DNA of 49,633 bases from assembly GCA_944326905.1 (NCBI GenBank), contig CALVFU010000009.1, positions 1-49,633 of the forward strand, written 5' to 3'. The notes under the pieces were generated by a model. That model was not told where the DNA came from. It searched no databases and saw only the letters and a list, made by a program, of their open reading frames with translations. The position numbers were made by a program, and so were the translations under genes. This DNA comes from Candidatus Gastranaerophilales bacterium (GTDB lineage: Bacteria; Cyanobacteriota; Vampirovibrionia; Gastranaerophilales; Gastranaerophilaceae). Below, one piece after another: positions 25,122 to 33,270 of this stretch; within the stretch, counting starts at the first letter, position 1; every line of letters begins with the position of its first letter.

Positions 25122-26825
25122 ATGTTTTCAAGTAAAAATTTGTATAAAAATACCGAGTATTTTTTTCAAGAAATACTAAGAAGCAGGATAATAATTCAGG
25201 CAGTTCTTGCGGGAATAATTTCAGGCGGATTGGTGATTCTTTTTAAATTCAGTATTACAGAACTCTTTAATTTTATCCAGGAAAGATTAAACGGTTTATC
25301 ATTTTCGTCGAAGTTTCTAATTTTTCCGTTAATAACAACCTTAGGCGGCCTGATATCCGGGTTTTTAGTATTTAAATTTGCGCCAGAGACAAAAGGCAGC
25401 GGTATTCCTTATGTAAAAATGACTCTGGCACGAATGGGCAATTTAACTCGTGTAAGAAGTATAATTGTTAAATTCTTGGCCGGAGCAGCAGGGATTGGCA
25501 CCGGCTTATCATTAGGAAGAGAGGGACCTAGCGTTCAGTTGGGCGCCGGAGCCGGGGCGCTTGTCGGAAAAATGTTTAAAATGAAAGGTACCGACCAGGA
25601 AAGACTTATTGCCGCTGGTGCGGGTTCTGCTATAGGGGCAACTTTTAATGCTCCTATTGCAGGTACGATTTTTGTTTTAGAAGAGCTTTTAAATAAATTT
25701 TCGCCGTCTGTTTTGTTTCCTGTCCTTGTTGCAACTGTTTGTGCATCTTCGCTTGCCAGGCATTTTCTTGGTGAAAACCCTTCGTTTACTATTCCGGAAG
25801 CCACAGTTGCGGTTACAATCAAAAATATTCCGGCTTGTATTATATTAGGGGCAGTATCAGGGATTTTAGGCGTTTTATTTGCGAAAGTTATTTTTCTTAA
25901 TAATATATTTTTTGAAAAGCTAAATAAAATTCCTAACTGGATAAAACCGGGTATTGCTGGATTTTTTACAGGGATTGTCGGTTTGTTTATTCCATATGTT
26001 TTATCTTCTGGAAATTTAGGTGTGGATGCTCTTCTCGCTCACAAGTTTACCTTATTTTCAATTATTGTTATTTTTATTGGTAAATTTTTTATTACTCCGT
26101 TTTGTTTCGGCTCAGGCGCAGCCGGTGGAATTTTCTTGCCAATGCTTATGCTTGGTGCGTTTCTCGGGGATATTACAGGTGTTCTTTGCGATTTTGCAGG
26201 ATTTTCGGTTGATCCTGCTGCAATGGCGCTTATAGGAATGGGCGCATTTCTTTCAGCAGTTGCAAGGACACCAATTACTGCTGTTGTTATGGTTTTTGAA
26301 ATGACAGGCGGTTACAGTCATATTTTACCGATAATGCTCGCTGCTGCTATTGCAGATTTAATTGCAGAAAAGCTTGGGCATAAGCCTATTTATGCAATGC
26401 TTATTTTAAATTCTGTAAAATCGGACAAATCTAATCTGCTGGCAAGATTAAAAGTTAAAGATTTTATGAGCAGTCAAATAGAGACAGTTAAAAAAGATTG
26501 TACACTAGAAGATGTTAAATCAAAATTTGAAACTTCCCTACATAATATGTTTCCTGTTATAAACTCTAAAGGTAAGTTATGCGGAATAATTACAAGAGAC
26601 AGTATTGAAGATGCTGTTTTTCAGGGAATAAACGAAACAACTGCTGTTTTATATATTATGGAGCCTTCTCCTATAAAAATTTCTAAAGATGATAGTTTGT
26701 ATAAAGCGTATTTCAGGCTTCATGCAAATTCTGCGGAAGCTCTCGTTGTAACTGATTTTAATAACAATATTGATGGTATTATTACACGTTTTGATATTCA
26801 CAAAGCTCTTTTAGACAAAGAGTGA
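25122..26825 (+). CDS. ClC-family chloride transporter with C-terminal CBS pair
   Basis: This inner-membrane ClC protein most likely works as a chloride/proton antiporter. The chloride-pathway signatures are GSGIP (92-96), GREGP (132-136) with the gating Glu134, and GSGAAGGIFLP in the second half. About ten hydrophobic helices span residues 25-425. The C-terminus carries two CBS domains (about 445-565; VKDFMSSQIETVKKD and LYIMEPSPIKISKDD), which in relatives bind adenine nucleotides or regulate gating. Retention of the gating Glu favours an exchanger over a channel. No Shine-Dalgarno is evident; a TATAAT at 25072-25077 predicts a leader of about 38 bases. Acid resistance is the best-known role of bacterial ClC proteins. 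Confidence 0.93.
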   Translation: MFSSKNLYKNTEYFFQEILRSRIIIQAVLAGIISGGLVILFKFSITELFNFIQERLNGLSFSSKFLIFPLITTLGGLISGFLVFKFAPETKGSGIPYVKMTLARMGNLTRVRSIIVKFLAGAAGIGTGLSLGREGPSVQLGAGAGALVGKMFKMKGTDQERLIAAGAGSAIGATFNAPIAGTIFVLEELLNKFSPSVLFPVLVATVCASSLARHFLGENPSFTIPEATVAVTIKNIPACIILGAVSGILGVLFAKVIFLNNIFFEKLNKIPNWIKPGIAGFFTGIVGLFIPYVLSSGNLGVDALLAHKFTLFSIIVIFIGKFFITPFCFGSGAAGGIFLPMLMLGAFLGDITGVLCDFAGFSVDPAAMALIGMGAFLSAVARTPITAVVMVFEMTGGYSHILPIMLAAAIADLIAEKLGHKPIYAMLILNSVKSDKSNLLARLKVKDFMSSQIETVKKDCTLEDVKSKFETSLHNMFPVINSKGKLCGIITRDSIEDAVFQGINETTAVLYIMEPSPIKISKDDSLYKAYFRLHANSAEALVVTDFNNNIDGIITRFDIHKALLDKE

Positions 26826-26858
26826 AGCAAATTTTTTTTTATTGGTTTTAAATTTAAT

Positions 26859-27611
26859 ATGAATATTAAACCTGCAAAATATTGGAATATAAAAAAAACT
26901 CCTCAAAAAGTAGAATGGCGGAGTTTAGGCATAAATGACGACAGAAAAGTTTTTAGCTGCTGTGATTTTGACAACAAAATATTTGGAAATATTTCTGTTA
27001 ATATAAAGGACTATTGGGATGGGTTTGGAAGATGGGTTATTGAATTAAAAAATTCATTAGACAAACTTATGGGGTATGAAATTGTGCTTATGGAGAAAGA
27101 TTCTCATAATTTTATGGGAAATATGATTGAAGTTCTGGATGATTACAGGCGTAAAGGATACGGGTTTGGCGAAATTTTACGTTTATTTAGTGTTATGCTG
27201 ATGAATGAAAATAAATCCAAACGGTTTGAAATATATTCCAGAGGCAGTGCTGTATATTTTCATTCTAAATACAAATTTGTTCCTTATATTACACGGTATT
27301 CCGAACGTGATGATACTCTAAATATGATTGCCAAAGACAAATCTGCAGCATTTAGGGATTTGGCTGTAAGAGCAAAAGAATTAATTGAAATGGAGAAGAA
27401 AAATAATATAGATTTTATAAGAAGGATGTTTAATGAAACAAACAAACTTGTGCAGGAATATATCGAGCTAGCTGCACAGGAACCTAAGCCGGAAAAAACT
27501 CATCCGTTTAATTTCGGATTGCCAATGGTACTTACTGATAAAAATTTATACAAAAATAAAAAATTCTATAACGAATTATACACAAAGTATGGTTTAGATT
27601 ACTCAATTTAA
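26859..27611 (+). CDS. GNAT-like N-acyltransferase
   Basis: Residues about 70-140 look like a GNAT acyltransferase core. The acyl-CoA-binding motif A is Arg97-Arg-Lys-Gly-Tyr-Gly102 in a helix-capping context (VLDDYRRKGYGFGEIL). It is followed by a strand and YFHSKYKFVPY, the usual C-terminal GNAT element. The N-terminal 65 residues hold a beta-rich extension, and the C-terminal 90 are helical, charged and unlike the family. The substrate is unknown. It begins 33 bp after the ClC gene on the same strand and may be co-transcribed. No RBS is obvious. Confidence 0.6.
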   Translation: MNIKPAKYWNIKKTPQKVEWRSLGINDDRKVFSCCDFDNKIFGNISVNIKDYWDGFGRWVIELKNSLDKLMGYEIVLMEKDSHNFMGNMIEVLDDYRRKGYGFGEILRLFSVMLMNENKSKRFEIYSRGSAVYFHSKYKFVPYITRYSERDDTLNMIAKDKSAAFRDLAVRAKELIEMEKKNNIDFIRRMFNETNKLVQEYIELAAQEPKPEKTHPFNFGLPMVLTDKNLYKNKKFYNELYTKYGLDYSI

Positions 27612-27618
27612 ATATTAA

Positions 27619-27649
27619 GCAATGTAAATATTTTATGGAATGACATTGC
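27619..27649. promoter_or_regulatory. Inverted repeat upstream of creD
   Basis: GCAATGT (27619-27625) and ACATTGC (27643-27649) form 7-bp arms 17 bp apart. They lie between the GNAT gene and creD. This could be an operator or a weak terminator. Confidence 0.35.
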
Positions 27650-27712
27650 AAATTTGGATATTTTATTAAAAAATAATAAAAAATAAATTACGAGGCAGCA
27701 AGGAGGACTGTT

Positions 27713-28948
27713 ATGGCAAATGAAGAAAATAGTTTAGAATTAAAATCATATTGTAATTTTAAACCTAAAATGAACAGTAAAATCAAAAAATTCTATATTG
27801 TTTTAGGTATGCTGCTACTATTGTTAATACCTATAATGTTTATTTATGGACTTCTTGACGATAGGGAGAACTATCAAAGAGAAGCTATTGCAAAAGTTAA
27901 ACAGGCATGGGCAGGAGTACAAGTTATAAATGCTCCTAGCGTTAATGTAAAGATTCCTGGCAAAAAAGGCGAATTTACAACTAAAGAGTTAGCCTTGAAT
28001 AATTATGATATTGAAATTCTTGCAAATACTGAATATCGTAAAAAAGGCATGTTCAAAGTTCCTGTTTATACGGCGGATGTGTTAATAAAAGGAGATTTTA
28101 AAAACACGTACGGCAATATTAATAATCTTGATACAACTTTGGAATTTAAAGTTTCTGATTCTAAAGGGTTTGTATCTTCGCCAGAGGTAAAGTTTTTTTC
28201 AAAAGAGTTTGAGCACGTTAATTCTACTGAATATACTAAACGGGTAAATTCTAGTGCTAAAATAATCCCTTTTGAAATAAAATATCAGCTTCGCGGAAGT
28301 GACAGCATATCTGTGGTTCCGAATGGTCAGTATAATACAATAGAAATAGAAGGCAATTGGGCAAATCCTGAGTTTATCGGTAATTTCCTTCCAAAAGAAA
28401 AAGAAGTTCGTGATGATGGGTTTGAGGGAGAGTGGACAATGCCTGCAATAGCTGTATCCTCCTTTGAAACTCCGCAAGCAGGAGTATCATTTATAACCCC
28501 TGTAGATAATTACAGAATGGCTTCCAGAGCATTAAAATATGCAGTTCTCTTTTTGGCTCTGACATTTTTGGCGTTCTTTATATTTGAAATTGCTGCCGAG
28601 AAAAAAAGACCTATTCACCAACTTCAATATTTAATGATGGGAGGTGCTATGTTAATATTTTATCTGCTTTTGATATCTTGTTCAGAACTTATGGCGTTCT
28701 GGGCAGCATATACAATTGCAGCAATTATGACTATTACTCTCATTGGATTGTATACTTACAATATAATTACAGCGAAACAGGATAAGAAATTTGCACTTAT
28801 AATATCCGGCATTATGCTTATGTTGTATATTTTCTTCTATGTATTACTTGCTATAGAAGATTTCTCTCTGCTTATCGGCAGTTTAGTTTTGTTTGCTGTT
28901 ATGGCACTGATTATGTACACAACAAGAAAAGTTGATTGGTTTAATTAA
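27713..28948 (+). CDS. creD: CreD-like inner-membrane protein
   Basis: CreD is an inner-membrane protein of unclear biochemical role, part of the CreBC regulon in enterobacteria and linked to envelope integrity and beta-lactam response. The 411 residues show one N-terminal membrane helix (FYIVLGMLLLLLIPIMFIYG). A large exported domain follows, beginning with a CreD-like block (WAGVQVINAPSVNVKIP), and then about five closely packed helices from residue 275 to the end. Length is a little under E. coli CreD (450). The RBS AAGGAGG is strong. No creB or creC lies nearby, so control must differ from E. coli. It is an isolated gene with a hairpin after it. Confidence 0.8.
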   Translation: MANEENSLELKSYCNFKPKMNSKIKKFYIVLGMLLLLLIPIMFIYGLLDDRENYQREAIAKVKQAWAGVQVINAPSVNVKIPGKKGEFTTKELALNNYDIEILANTEYRKKGMFKVPVYTADVLIKGDFKNTYGNINNLDTTLEFKVSDSKGFVSSPEVKFFSKEFEHVNSTEYTKRVNSSAKIIPFEIKYQLRGSDSISVVPNGQYNTIEIEGNWANPEFIGNFLPKEKEVRDDGFEGEWTMPAIAVSSFETPQAGVSFITPVDNYRMASRALKYAVLFLALTFLAFFIFEIAAEKKRPIHQLQYLMMGGAMLIFYLLLISCSELMAFWAAYTIAAIMTITLIGLYTYNIITAKQDKKFALIISGIMLMLYIFFYVLLAIEDFSLLIGSLVLFAVMALIMYTTRKVDWFN

Positions 28949-28951
28949 TTT

Positions 28952-28989
28952 AATCCCGTCCGTCGGGGGGGGGCACCGGCGGACGGATT
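28952..28989. terminator. GC-rich hairpin after creD with a nine-G run
   Basis: CCGTCCG (28956-28962) pairs with CGGACGG (28980-28986). Flanking AATC (28952-28955) can pair with GATT (28986-28989 region), with one bulged base. The loop holds nine consecutive G (28965-28973). No T tract follows. Confidence 0.5.
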
Positions 28990-29013
28990 GCTGTTTCTAG
29001 AATAATAACAGCC

Positions 29014-29042
29014 TTGTTTATAATAAAAAATTGTAGTATAAA
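29014..29042 (+). promoter_or_regulatory. Promoter of the PDZ-protein gene
   Basis: TTGTTT (29014-29019) and TATAAA (29037-29042) are separated by 17 bp, giving a start near 29049. A GGGGG run at 29063-29067 may serve as Shine-Dalgarno for the ATG at 29072. Confidence 0.55.
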
Positions 29043-29071
29043 TAATTACAGGTGATAAGTATGGGGGTAAT

Positions 29072-29800
29072 ATGGTTAAAATAAACAAAATTTTAATGTC
29101 TTCTGCTGTAATTATTGGGTTGTTTAGTTTAAACGTCTTAGCTGGTGAAAATACTGAAGGTGTCGGTATCACTGCAATCAAAGATATTTATACAAAAAAA
29201 AGCTATGTTTTGGAAGTTATTCCATCCTCCTCTGCTGATGTTGTAAAAATTACTCCCGGAGCTGAAATCATAAGTATAAATAATAAAAAAGTAAAAAAAC
29301 TGTCTGAAGATGAAATCAATGCCTTGTTAAATGGTGAAAATTCAAATGATGTAGATATAAAAATAAAATATAATAAGCAAAAAACAAACTATCTTCTTAA
29401 AAAGGCAAATTACGATTTGAATTATGATGAAGATGAAAAATTTTTACTATATTGGCGTCAGGTTGCCCCGGAAAATTTGTATTTGAAGAAAATTCCTCAA
29501 GAGGTGCTGGTGAAGTTAAGTGAAGAGTGTCAGAATGATACTTTAAACAAACAAGGGTTTTGGATTAAACAAAAAGAGTATTTTAAAAAAGGCTATGATA
29601 CCTGCTTAACTTACCCTGAAGAAGAACAGAATACCTGCTTATTAAATCTTGTAAACACAATAAACAGTAATATAAGCAGAAATCAACAGCTTAAAGAAAC
29701 CGAAGACAGTGCGGTAAAACAACAAGACGGGATTCCTGTTTACAATGTAAATCAGATTATGCTGCAAAATACATTCCAAAACTTTGGCAACAGGTATTAA
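29072..29800 (+). CDS. Exported PDZ-domain protein of unknown function
   Basis: The first 24 residues form a signal peptide: basic MVKINK, hydrophobic ILMSSAVIIGLFSL, and a probable cleavage after LAG or near VLA-G. A PDZ-like domain follows (about 29-105), with the carboxylate-loop-like GVGI, VLEVIPSSSADVVKITPGAEIISINNKKV in two blocks, and a closing helix. The second half is hydrophilic, with four cysteines (about 151-190) that could form disulfides in the periplasm, and a Gln/Asn-rich tail. No protease domain is present, so it is a binding module rather than a DegP/CtpA enzyme. It stands alone. Confidence 0.7.
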   Translation: MVKINKILMSSAVIIGLFSLNVLAGENTEGVGITAIKDIYTKKSYVLEVIPSSSADVVKITPGAEIISINNKKVKKLSEDEINALLNGENSNDVDIKIKYNKQKTNYLLKKANYDLNYDEDEKFLLYWRQVAPENLYLKKIPQEVLVKLSEECQNDTLNKQGFWIKQKEYFKKGYDTCLTYPEEEQNTCLLNLVNTINSNISRNQQLKETEDSAVKQQDGIPVYNVNQIMLQNTFQNFGNRY

Positions 29801-29951
29801 TAAAAAGAGGTTGAAAAATTCTAAATAATAATTCTTTTGAAATTTTCTTATGTTTTTAAAATGTAAATTTTTCGTAAAACATATAGATTATTTGGCAATT
29901 ACACCAAAAAATTAAACTTTATAGCTGTATAAAGGAAATATTGGTGGAATT

Positions 29952-31013
29952 ATGCTAAAATTTACATCTGTAAGAAATGGTCTCAGGCTGACTAAAGGTG
30001 CTATTACGCATTTGAAAAGGAATGGAATTAATACTCCCCAAAAGGCTGAGGCGCTCGATATTGTTGATGTTACAAGAGGTACGATAAACACTCGCATTTT
30101 TACCTTTAGAGATAAAGATAATTATTTATTAAAACGACTAAAAATAGATGAAAATAGTGAAAGCGGAGTAAAAAATGTACAGGCAAGATTTTATGAGTAT
30201 TTAGGAGAATCGGGAGATAAACGCAGATTAAATAGAGTTTCTGCTTACGATTTTGGTGAAAATAATAAGTGTAAAAATTTTATAAATTGGGATTTTTATT
30301 ACCCATATAACACTTCTTCCGTGTGGTTTTCAAGACGGACAAAAGACGGCGCTGTAAATAATTTCCCTAAAACATCTGATTATTTAGAAGATGCAAGCGG
30401 ATTTAGGGTAAAGCCAATTTCAATAGCAGAGTTTCTTGATATTGAAAAAACGCTTGGCAGAAAATGTATTGTAGATGAACCTTGGACTTTAAATCAAACA
30501 ATTACAACGAATATTGCAGCGACAGATTGTATCAGAGAATGCACAGCCGTAGGAATTGTCGGTAAAAAGGGGATTACATTAAATCACTTAAACCCTAATA
30601 ATCCTCAAAATCGTGATATAACTGAAATAGAAAAGGCGCTTAAAGAGCAAATCGAATATCAAGGAAAAGATGCTAAAGCATTTATGCTTGGGTCTGTAGA
30701 AATTGATACTCCGAGTAATATCCAATTTTGGGGTTTAAGGAAAATTCTTGAAAAAACAGGGATTCCATTTTCAGTGTATAAGACGGGTGATAGTACTGTG
30801 CAGGAATTTATTAATACTCTGCCAAGAGGTTTAGCGCTTGTAAAACAAATAAAAAACGGACTAATGACACCATTTTATTTACATTCAAGCCAGCATATCG
30901 TGTGCAGCGGCAATGAAATCAAAGTTGCAAACTTGATTATTGATAAAGAATTGGCAAGAGGCAACCGAAATGCTGCAGATATGATAAAAAAGAGCTTTGC
31001 TGAAATTGTATAA
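29952..31013 (+). CDS. CheD-like deamidase-fold protein (tentative)
   Basis: Most of this 353-residue protein is unfamiliar. Residues about 185-285 resemble CheD, the chemoreceptor glutamine deamidase, whose site is a Cys in a 'C-V/T-A-V' turn and a His about 16 residues later. Here Cys197 stands in ECTAVGIVG and His212 in TLNHLNP, followed by a helix, KAFMLGSVEID, and a last block IPFSVYKTG, in CheD order. The N-terminal 180 residues form a separate domain that I cannot place. No chemotaxis gene is nearby, so the target is unknown. The likely RBS is GGTGGA. It ends 8 bp from the convergent S1-domain gene. Confidence 0.55.
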   Translation: MLKFTSVRNGLRLTKGAITHLKRNGINTPQKAEALDIVDVTRGTINTRIFTFRDKDNYLLKRLKIDENSESGVKNVQARFYEYLGESGDKRRLNRVSAYDFGENNKCKNFINWDFYYPYNTSSVWFSRRTKDGAVNNFPKTSDYLEDASGFRVKPISIAEFLDIEKTLGRKCIVDEPWTLNQTITTNIAATDCIRECTAVGIVGKKGITLNHLNPNNPQNRDITEIEKALKEQIEYQGKDAKAFMLGSVEIDTPSNIQFWGLRKILEKTGIPFSVYKTGDSTVQEFINTLPRGLALVKQIKNGLMTPFYLHSSQHIVCSGNEIKVANLIIDKELARGNRNAADMIKKSFAEIV

Positions 31014-31021
31014 TATTTGCT

Positions 31022-32071
31022 TTATTCTGCTAAATCAAGCGAAATTCTTCTGTCTTTTGAGTTAAACTTAATAATTTTAACTTTAATACTGTCACCAACG
31101 CTTAATTCTTTACCTGTATTTTTCTGGAATGTTTCAATGCAATTTTGCGGGAGAAGAGCTTCAACACCTTTTTTAACCTCAACAAATGCGCCAAAATTAC
31201 GTATACGAGTAATTAAACCTTCTGTAACCATACCTTCTTGAAATTCTTTTGCAGCATTTTCCCAAGGATCTGGCTCCAGGTTTTTTAAACTCAAGCTTAT
31301 TCGATTTTTCTTTGTATCAATGTCAATAATTTCTGCATCTATAATTTGTCCAATAGAAAGTAAGTCTGACGGATGTTCCACCCATTTCCATGATAATTGA
31401 GATAATGGCAGCAAACAGTCAAGACCTCCGACATTTACAAATACGCCAAAGTCTGTTAAGCGTACAACTTCACCTTTAACTACCTGTCCAACCTCAACTT
31501 GTGATAAAACATTTTTTCTGCTTTCTTCAATAGAAGATTCATAAACTTTTTTATTAGATAAAATAAGGTTATTTTGTTTTTTATCAACAGTAAGTATTTT
31601 TAACTCGAGTTTATCACCAATTTTTACCGGCGGATTACCTGTGTATATCTGCCCTTGAGGAACAAAACCCTGCAGACCGCTTATGTCAACAATAACTCCG
31701 CCCTTTACTATCTGAATAATCGGAGCGGCAATTGTTTCGTCGTTTTGTTTTACTTTTTCCAATTCAAGCCATATATATGCCATGTGCACACGTTTATGTG
31801 AAAGTGTAAAACGTCCGTCATCATCAGCATCCTGAATTATTAAAAATTCATACTCTTCGCCTTTTTTTAAGACCTCTTCAATATCAGCGCCTCTTTGGGC
31901 ACTTACTTCATACAACGGTACAAATGCTATATTTTTTGCTCCGATATCAATACTTACACCTGTTGAATCATAGCCATAAACCGTTCCTTTTACAATATCG
32001 CCTTTTTTAAATCTGTAATCATACTGAGCCAGCAATTTTTCAAAATCATTATCCGTCGTATTTTTCGGCAT
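31022..32071 (-). CDS. rpsA: Ribosomal protein S1 homologue (four S1 domains)
   Basis: This 349-residue protein consists of four S1/OB RNA-binding repeats. They begin at about 18 (GDIVKGTVYGYDSTG), 97 (diverged; IIQIVKGGVIVDISGLQGFVPQ), 181 (GQVVKGEVVRLTDFGVFVNV) and 265 (GMVTEGLITRIRNFGAFVEV). Repeat 3 is the most canonical. The length is far below the six-domain E. coli S1 and near the short S1 proteins of cyanobacteria and Firmicutes. It should bind mRNA leader regions on the 30S subunit, which is relevant because several genes here lack Shine-Dalgarno sites. The start has AAAGGG 7 bases upstream, and a minus-strand TATAAT lies at 32114-32119. Confidence 0.85.
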   Translation of the reverse strand: MPKNTTDNDFEKLLAQYDYRFKKGDIVKGTVYGYDSTGVSIDIGAKNIAFVPLYEVSAQRGADIEEVLKKGEEYEFLIIQDADDDGRFTLSHKRVHMAYIWLELEKVKQNDETIAAPIIQIVKGGVIVDISGLQGFVPQGQIYTGNPPVKIGDKLELKILTVDKKQNNLILSNKKVYESSIEESRKNVLSQVEVGQVVKGEVVRLTDFGVFVNVGGLDCLLPLSQLSWKWVEHPSDLLSIGQIIDAEIIDIDTKKNRISLSLKNLEPDPWENAAKEFQEGMVTEGLITRIRNFGAFVEVKKGVEALLPQNCIETFQKNTGKELSVGDSIKVKIIKFNSKDRRISLDLAE

Positions 32072-32146
32072 TCAAAAACCCTTTCGTTGATTGATTATGT
32101 CTCTATACCATGTATTATATCATTTTTCTGAAAAAAATCCAGTCTA

Positions 32147-32191
32147 ACCCCTATTTTTATTGATTAGGGGTAAAAAATCATACGTACGTAT
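32147..32191. promoter_or_regulatory. Hairpin and perfect palindrome between rpsA and dgt
   Basis: ACCCCTA (32147-32153) can pair with TAGGGGT (32165-32171). Nine bases further is the 12-bp palindrome ATACGTACGTAT (32180-32191). The palindrome sits just upstream of, or at, the expected -35 of the dgt promoter and is a plausible operator. The minus-strand -10 for rpsA is at 32114-32119. Confidence 0.45.
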
Positions 32192-32214
32192 TACATATAG
32201 TATTTGATTTGAGA

Positions 32215-32220
32215 TATAAT
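32215..32220 (+). promoter_or_regulatory. -10 box of dgt (leaderless start)
   Basis: A consensus TATAAT ends 8 bases before the ATG at 32228. An ATG at 32219 overlaps the box itself and cannot be in the transcript, so the true start is 32228. No clear -35 is present. Confidence 0.6.
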
Positions 32221-32227
32221 GTTTAAT

Positions 32228-33268
32228 ATGACAGAAGTAGATATCAATAATATAAAATACAGCTTGGAGCAAAAAGAGATTGAGACTCTAAGTCCTTACG
32301 CAACAAAAAGCAGGTTTACAAAAGGCCGCAACAAACCTTTAGAAACCCCGTATCCTATTAGAACAGAATTTCAGAGAGATAGAGATAGAATTTTACATTC
32401 AAAATCCTTTCGGCGTTTGAAACATAAAACCCAAGTTTTCTTGGCGCCATTTAATGACCACTTTAGGACAAGACTTACGCATACTTTAGAAGTTGCGCAG
32501 ATTGCAAGAACAATTTCAAGAGCCTTAAACTTGAATGAAGACTTAACAGAAGCAATATCTTTGGGGCACGATTTAGGGCATACTCCGTTTGGTCATTGCG
32601 GTGAAAAAGTTTTAGACAGGTTGGTAAAAGGCGGATTTGATCATAATATACAAAGTGTAAGAGTAGTAGAAATTTTAGAAAATATGAACCTTTGCAGAGA
32701 GACAGTTGAAGGTATATTAACTCACTCCTGGGGGCTTTCGCCAAGAACCCCGGAAGCACAGGTTGTTCAATTTGCTGATAAAATTGCTTATATAAATCAT
32801 GATATAGAAGACTCTGTAAGAGCCAGTATTATATCAGAAGAAGACTTGCCGTCTGATTGTATTAAATACTTTACTTCAAACCGCTCTAAACGCTTGGGTA
32901 AAATGATTATGGATGTTATTAATTCTTCTTATAATAAGCCAAAAGTTACTATGAGTGAAGAAGGCTGGTTTTATATGACTAAGCTTAGGACCTGGATGTT
33001 TGATAATATTTATATTGATTCTCCGGCTAAAACAGAAGAAGTAAAAGCAAGCAGAATTATAGAAGAACTCTTTAAATATTATAGTAAGATAGCAAGAGAA
33101 TACTGCCCTGAAGAAAGCTCAGAACGAGTTGTTGTTGATTATATTTCAGGTATGACTGATCAATATGCTATTGAGCGTTTTAAAGAAATTTTTATTCCAA
33201 AACCGCTCTTTAGTCCGTCTCACGATGAAACCTTTATAAAAATGCTTCAAACTAAAAATGCAGAATAA
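32228..33268 (+). CDS. dgt: dGTPase-like HD triphosphohydrolase
   Basis: This is an HD-superfamily deoxynucleoside triphosphate triphosphohydrolase (Dgt family, short type 2-like). It removes the whole triphosphate from dNTPs. The conserved HSKSFRRLKHKTQVF block precedes the HD motif: RLTHTLEVAQIAR with the first His, LGHDLGHTPFGH with His-Asp, and FADKIAYINHDIEDSVRA with the last Asp. I take the ATG at 32228 (346 residues); a start at 32219 would add three residues but overlaps the -10 box. No Shine-Dalgarno is present. Its stop lies two bases from the stop of the convergent CBS-protein gene. With dCMP deaminase it would shape dNTP pools. Confidence 0.9.
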   Translation: MTEVDINNIKYSLEQKEIETLSPYATKSRFTKGRNKPLETPYPIRTEFQRDRDRILHSKSFRRLKHKTQVFLAPFNDHFRTRLTHTLEVAQIARTISRALNLNEDLTEAISLGHDLGHTPFGHCGEKVLDRLVKGGFDHNIQSVRVVEILENMNLCRETVEGILTHSWGLSPRTPEAQVVQFADKIAYINHDIEDSVRASIISEEDLPSDCIKYFTSNRSKRLGKMIMDVINSSYNKPKVTMSEEGWFYMTKLRTWMFDNIYIDSPAKTEEVKASRIIEELFKYYSKIAREYCPEESSERVVVDYISGMTDQYAIERFKEIFIPKPLFSPSHDETFIKMLQTKNAE

Positions 33269-33270
33269 TA

